Assembly (NCBI GenBank): GCA_001787035.1
Contig: MFUY01000002.1
Span: 7,355 to 47,954 of the forward strand
DNA from: Candidatus Nomurabacteria bacterium RIFCSPLOWO2_01_FULL_41_12
GTDB lineage: Bacteria; Patescibacteriota; Minisyncoccia; Phycocordibacterales; UBA9973
Length of the DNA stretch: 40,600 nt
Direction: 5' to 3'
In this document: piece after piece, positions 37,095 through 40,600 of the stretch
Numbering within the stretch: the first letter of the stretch is position 1
Layout of the letters: each line of letters opens with the position of its first letter
Program-made: the position numbers and the translations under genes
The notes under the pieces: model-generated
What the model saw: only the letters and a program-made list of their open reading frames with translations
Database searches by the model: none
Told to the model about the DNA's origin: nothing

Positions 37095-39866
37095 ATGGAA
37101 CAGCCATTTTTTAAGGAAATGCCGAAGTTTAAGACTCCAGAAGAGGAGCTTGATTATTTGCGTGCTCATGTGGCTCGTCGCGAAGAGGAGCTTATTAAGA
37201 TTGGGCATATTGAACATGCGGGAGACAATGCGGCGCGGGACGTGGTGGGAGCATATAAGGAAGTGCCCGCGGAGGAGATATTGCACGAAAGTCATCTTTT
37301 AAATAAAAAGGAAACGGAAGGCATAGTTTTGGCGCTTAAGCCGGAATCCCACGATAATACAATGGAAGAACTTTTAGGTATTGTCATAACCAAAGGAGTT
37401 AAAAATGCGCTCTCGGTGGTAGAGGCTATGAATAACCCGCATATTGAAGATGATTTCCATAGGATTTTAATTCAGTACTTAAAAGCAGGCCAAGCGAACA
37501 TCCCCTTCAAAGAAGGTACTCCCATGCACAAGTCTCTCAATATGACGCTCTTTGAGATAACTCTTCCACCGCCCACCGATGAGGCTGATAAATCAAAGGG
37601 TTTCAAGGAATTTATCGGAGCGATGGAGCAGTTTTATGCCGGCATGCAATCCATTTCTTCGGATAAAAAAAATACAAAAGAAATTTATTTCACATTAGAA
37701 GTGGCTCTTGGTAATCAAAATGATGAGGTGGTTGTCTATGCGGGAGTTCCCAATAAGCATATTTCTCTTTTTGAGAAACAGATTTTGGCATTTTATCATA
37801 ATGCGAAAATCCGCGAGGTGACGGATGATTATAATATTTTTAATATGGACGGAGGGTCCACCGGAGCTTATGCGGTGCTCTCCGAGCGCGGAGTAATGCC
37901 AATCAAGACTTATGACAATATCGAGCATGATCCAATGAATACGATTCTCAATGTATTTTCCAAACTGCAGACTAAGGGTGAGGGCGCAGCGATCCAGCTC
38001 GTGGTAGCGCCCGCCGGCGAAAAATTTATCAATGAATTTCACATGATCTTGGATGATGTGAAAGACGGTATGTCTGTCAAACATGCGGCGGATAATTTTT
38101 ATAAATTTAACCGCGCATTTTTAGACGCAGGCAAGGAATTAATTTTTGGCAAAAAGAAAAAGGAGCCGGAGGGAAAAAATCCTGAAAAATACATGAAAGG
38201 CAGACGCGCGGTGGATGAAGGAGCAGCGGAAAAAATAGGCAATAAAATAAAAAGTAGTATTATGAAAGCCAATATCCGTGTTATTACATCAGGCGCGACG
38301 AAAGAGCGCGCAGAGGCTATTCTAAAAGAAATAGAATCTTCTTTCAACCAATTTTCCGAAGCGGCCAGCAACTCTTTTGTCTTTGAAGAAGCTCACGGAA
38401 GCTCTCTGAAGCAGCTTTTTCATGATTTTTCTTATCGTGCTTTTTCAACTGACAGGATTATACCGCTTAATTTAAAGGAGCTTGCTTCAGTCTTTCACTT
38501 TCCGGTCGGCATCGGCAGTCAGCCACAGTTGAAGGAGGCTAAAGCCGGTATTGCTCCAGCACCACTTGAGATGGGGCAAGAGGGGATAATCTTAGGAGTA
38601 AATAGTTACCGGGGCAAAGATACTGAAATCCACATGGCGCGTGAAGACCGCATGAGGCATTTCTATGTGATAGGTCAGACGGGAACAGGCAAAACAAATA
38701 TCATGCTCAATATGATTACGCAGGATATAATCTCCGGCGACGGTTGTTGTTATATAGACCCTCACGGCACTGATATACAGACCATCTTATCCCGTATTCC
38801 AAAAGAACGTATTGATGACGTTATTTATTTTGATCCAGCCTACACATCTCGCCCAATGGGGTTAAACATGCTTGAGTATGACACTAAATATCCGGAGCAG
38901 AAAACTTTCGTGGTAAACGAGATGATGGGAATTTTTAATAAACTTTTTGATATGAAAGTGGGAGGCGGGGCGATGTTTGAACAATACTTCAGGAATAGCG
39001 CATTTCTGGTGATGGAAGATCCGGAGTCCGGCTCCACCTTGCTTGAGATTACCAGGGTCTTGGGCGACAAAGAATTTCGAGACATGAAACTTGCCAAGTG
39101 TAAGAACCCTATCATTAAACAATTTTGGGTTTCTGCCGAGCAGACGACGGGGGATCAGTCTCTAGCGAACTTCGTGCCATATATTTCTTCTAAATTTGAT
39201 AATTTTATCAGCAACGACATTATGCGTCCGGTAGTGCTCCAGCAGAATTCTGTCTTTAACTTCCGAAAGATTATGGACGAGAAGAAAATTCTCTTGGTCA
39301 ATCTTTCCAAGGGCCGGCTGGGAGATATCAACGCGAACTTAATCGGTCTCGTCTTGGTGGGTAAAATCCAAATGGCGGCGCTTTCCCGAGTGGATATGTT
39401 TGGCAAGCCGATGAATGATTTTTATCTTTACATTGATGAGTTTCAAAATGTCACTACCGACTCCATCGCTTCTATTTTATCAGAGGCTAGAAAATACAGA
39501 TTATCGCTCAACATCGCGCATCAATACATCACTCAATTGGAGGAGAATATTAAAAATGCTGTCTTTGGAAATGTCGGATCAATGGCGGTCTTTCGCGTCG
39601 GCACTGAAGACGCGACATTTCTTGAACCAAAATTTAAAGAAAAATTTACAGCGCATGATATTACAAAACTAGATAATTACAATGCCTATGTGAGCATGCT
39701 TGTAAAAGGCCAGCCAACTAAACCTTTTAATCTGCATACTTTGGCTCCGGAGAAAGGCAATCCTGACATTGTGGATAGTCTAAAAGAACTTTCTTATGTC
39801 AAATACGGCCGCGACCGAGAAGAAGTGGAAGCTGAAATCATGGCGAGGTATACGTCTATGGAATAA
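37095..39866 (+). CDS. TraG/VirD4-like type IV coupling ATPase, large
   Basis: A 923-residue protein. The N-terminal half (to about 510) is a mixed charged region I cannot assign. The C-terminal half is a hexameric DNA-pumping-type ATPase: Walker A GQTGTGKT (527-534), CCYIDPHGTD, and Walker B FYLYIDEFQNV (Asp781-Glu782). NIAHQYITQL follows as sensor. No transmembrane helix is evident. Such large ATPases are frequent in CPR genomes, where a role in DNA or protein transfer is proposed but untested. TATACT ends 7 nt before ATG 37095 (leaderless). Confidence 0.82.
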   Translation: MEQPFFKEMPKFKTPEEELDYLRAHVARREEELIKIGHIEHAGDNAARDVVGAYKEVPAEEILHESHLLNKKETEGIVLALKPESHDNTMEELLGIVITKGVKNALSVVEAMNNPHIEDDFHRILIQYLKAGQANIPFKEGTPMHKSLNMTLFEITLPPPTDEADKSKGFKEFIGAMEQFYAGMQSISSDKKNTKEIYFTLEVALGNQNDEVVVYAGVPNKHISLFEKQILAFYHNAKIREVTDDYNIFNMDGGSTGAYAVLSERGVMPIKTYDNIEHDPMNTILNVFSKLQTKGEGAAIQLVVAPAGEKFINEFHMILDDVKDGMSVKHAADNFYKFNRAFLDAGKELIFGKKKKEPEGKNPEKYMKGRRAVDEGAAEKIGNKIKSSIMKANIRVITSGATKERAEAILKEIESSFNQFSEAASNSFVFEEAHGSSLKQLFHDFSYRAFSTDRIIPLNLKELASVFHFPVGIGSQPQLKEAKAGIAPAPLEMGQEGIILGVNSYRGKDTEIHMAREDRMRHFYVIGQTGTGKTNIMLNMITQDIISGDGCCYIDPHGTDIQTILSRIPKERIDDVIYFDPAYTSRPMGLNMLEYDTKYPEQKTFVVNEMMGIFNKLFDMKVGGGAMFEQYFRNSAFLVMEDPESGSTLLEITRVLGDKEFRDMKLAKCKNPIIKQFWVSAEQTTGDQSLANFVPYISSKFDNFISNDIMRPVVLQQNSVFNFRKIMDEKKILLVNLSKGRLGDINANLIGLVLVGKIQMAALSRVDMFGKPMNDFYLYIDEFQNVTTDSIASILSEARKYRLSLNIAHQYITQLEENIKNAVFGNVGSMAVFRVGTEDATFLEPKFKEKFTAHDITKLDNYNAYVSMLVKGQPTKPFNLHTLAPEKGNPDIVDSLKELSYVKYGRDREEVEAEIMARYTSME

Positions 39867-39942
39867 ATTTTGGTTATCCCCACTTATTTTCCTTTAAAGA
39901 AAAGGCTATTTTTGATATAATTAAGGTGTCCTAAAATACAAA

Positions 39943-40600
39943 ATGATACCAAAAAATTTTAGGAAAAAATTTCTTACAAGGACGGTCCTTGGGGAAACTT
40001 CTTTAAGGACCGTCCTTAGACTACTTGGACTTTTAGTCTTAGCTTTTTTGGTTTTTTCTCCGGTAGCGGTAGGGGCGGTTTCGGATGTGCAGTTCAGCAT
40101 TCCCTTCTCCAAATTCAATCCCTACCTCTCTAAACTAAAAGATATAAAGAATGAAATAGTTTCCTCTATTACTTCCGCCACCTCCCAAACAGCCAACATC
40201 TTAGACACCTTCACCGACAATCTCCGAGATGCCTGGAGAGCTTATGTTAATCCTCTGCCTCCTCTCCCGACCAAAGTCCCGACCCGGGTCGGGGCCATCA
40301 TCACCGTCTCTGCCCCTCCCCCAGTCATCTCTGACCAGGCTCTACTGAACGCTCTCTCTATTCTCTTCAATAACAAAGAGATAGCTTCCAGATTCAGAGG
40401 CTCTCCTGGATTACCAGGTCCGGAAGGTAAAGAAGGTCCTCCTGGACCCAAGGGAGAGACAGGCTCCTCCCTCGGCCGTAGCCCTATGGGCGAGGCCTCC
40501 GTCACCTACATACCCTCCAATCCTTCCACTAACTTCGGAGGAGCTTCCATCTTCTCTGTTACAGACTTATCTTCCAATAAATTAATCACCGAGACAGCTA
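39943..40600 (+). CDS. secreted collagen-like protein, 5' part (runs off the window)
   Basis: The open frame from ATG 39943 continues past the window end (219 codons seen). A basic N-terminus is followed by a hydrophobic signal or anchor segment (LLGLLVLAFLVFSPVAVGA, about 28-46). A Ser/Thr/Pro-rich stretch leads to seven Gly-X-Y triplets (residues 153-174, with GLPGPEGKEGPPGPKG), then a Ser/Asn-rich region. This points to a surface or appendage protein with a short collagen-like stalk. The signal region is partly encoded by the hairpin repeat 39978-40017. TATAAT at 39916-39921. Confidence 0.75.
   Translation, partial: MIPKNFRKKFLTRTVLGETSLRTVLRLLGLLVLAFLVFSPVAVGAVSDVQFSIPFSKFNPYLSKLKDIKNEIVSSITSATSQTANILDTFTDNLRDAWRAYVNPLPPLPTKVPTRVGAIITVSAPPPVISDQALLNALSILFNNKEIASRFRGSPGLPGPEGKEGPPGPKGETGSSLGRSPMGEASVTYIPSNPSTNFGGASIFSVTDLSSNKLITETA
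39978..40017. repeat. paired AAGGACSGTCCTT palindromes in a signal-peptide region (family IV)
   Basis: AAGGACGGTCCTT (39978-39990) and its complement AAGGACCGTCCTT (40005-40017) form a 13-bp hairpin with a 14-nt loop. It is translated in frame as TRTVLGETSLRTVLR near the N-terminus of the collagen-like protein. Confidence 0.8.

Noticed and set aside
1..40600. CRISPR arrays or rRNA genes
   Set aside because: No regularly spaced direct repeats and no rRNA-like sequence were seen; the repeats present are short palindromes at irregular distances.

Overview
The window looks like a chromosome segment of a Candidate Phyla Radiation (Patescibacteria) bacterium, most likely Parcubacteria. This is inferred from gene content and style: a moderately AT-rich genome, short genes, and a ribosomal protein cluster without rpmD (L30) between rpsE and rplO. 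rplK is not followed by rplA (L1), L15 and L24 are short, and DUF1003, SIMPL and CofE-like proteins are present together with a large TraG/VirD4-like ATPase. UGA is used as a normal stop (thyA, pyrE, rpsJ, rpmC), so the code is the standard bacterial one.

Layout. 1-4361: tRNA-His and housekeeping genes (tsaC, DUF1003, murB, SIMPL, PH domain). 4371-7736: secE-nusG-rplK, then an ECF-like membrane protein, a RibD/DHFR-like reductase and a CofE-like gamma-glutamyl ligase. 7766-10360: nucleotide-pool genes (MazG-like, folA, thyA, dCMP deaminase-like, deoxyribosyltransferase-like). 10421-13470: DEAD-box helicase, alpha/beta hydrolase, rpmB, M50 protease. 13505-17965: rpsL-rpsG-fusA, a membrane protein, then a relict fusA 3' end under the start of a DedA gene. 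18006-20563: pyrD-pyrE-pyrF. 20565-33519: tuf followed by the S10/spc cluster to secY, split by two GC-rich spacers. 33552-37052: asparaginase-like domain, histidine phosphatase, two adenylate-kinase-like genes, map. 37095-40600: TraG/VirD4-like ATPase and the start of a secreted collagen-like protein.

The genes are conventional; the interest is between them. (i) A 5'-leader element of about 72-80 nt occurs four times (before a membrane-protein gene, nusG, rplN and map). Its long-range helix ends at GGG directly before the ATG, and the rplN copy carries compensatory changes. (ii) Four promoters (rpsL, secE, tuf, rpsS) are followed at about +1 by a hairpin and a U-tract. (iii) Two GC-rich spacers, after rplB and after rplE, each hold what looks like a mini transcription unit of about 310-325 nt: promoter, about 75-nt leader, Shine-Dalgarno, 36-39 codon ORF, about 75 nt, hairpin. 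This stands out because almost no other gene here has a Shine-Dalgarno. (iv) Many genes have a -10 box 7-9 nt before the start codon, implying leaderless mRNAs. (v) Three further short palindrome families recur between and inside genes. (vi) tuf has an in-frame UGA at a glycine codon.

All function calls rest on reading motifs and gene order by eye; no database search, folding or expression data were available.
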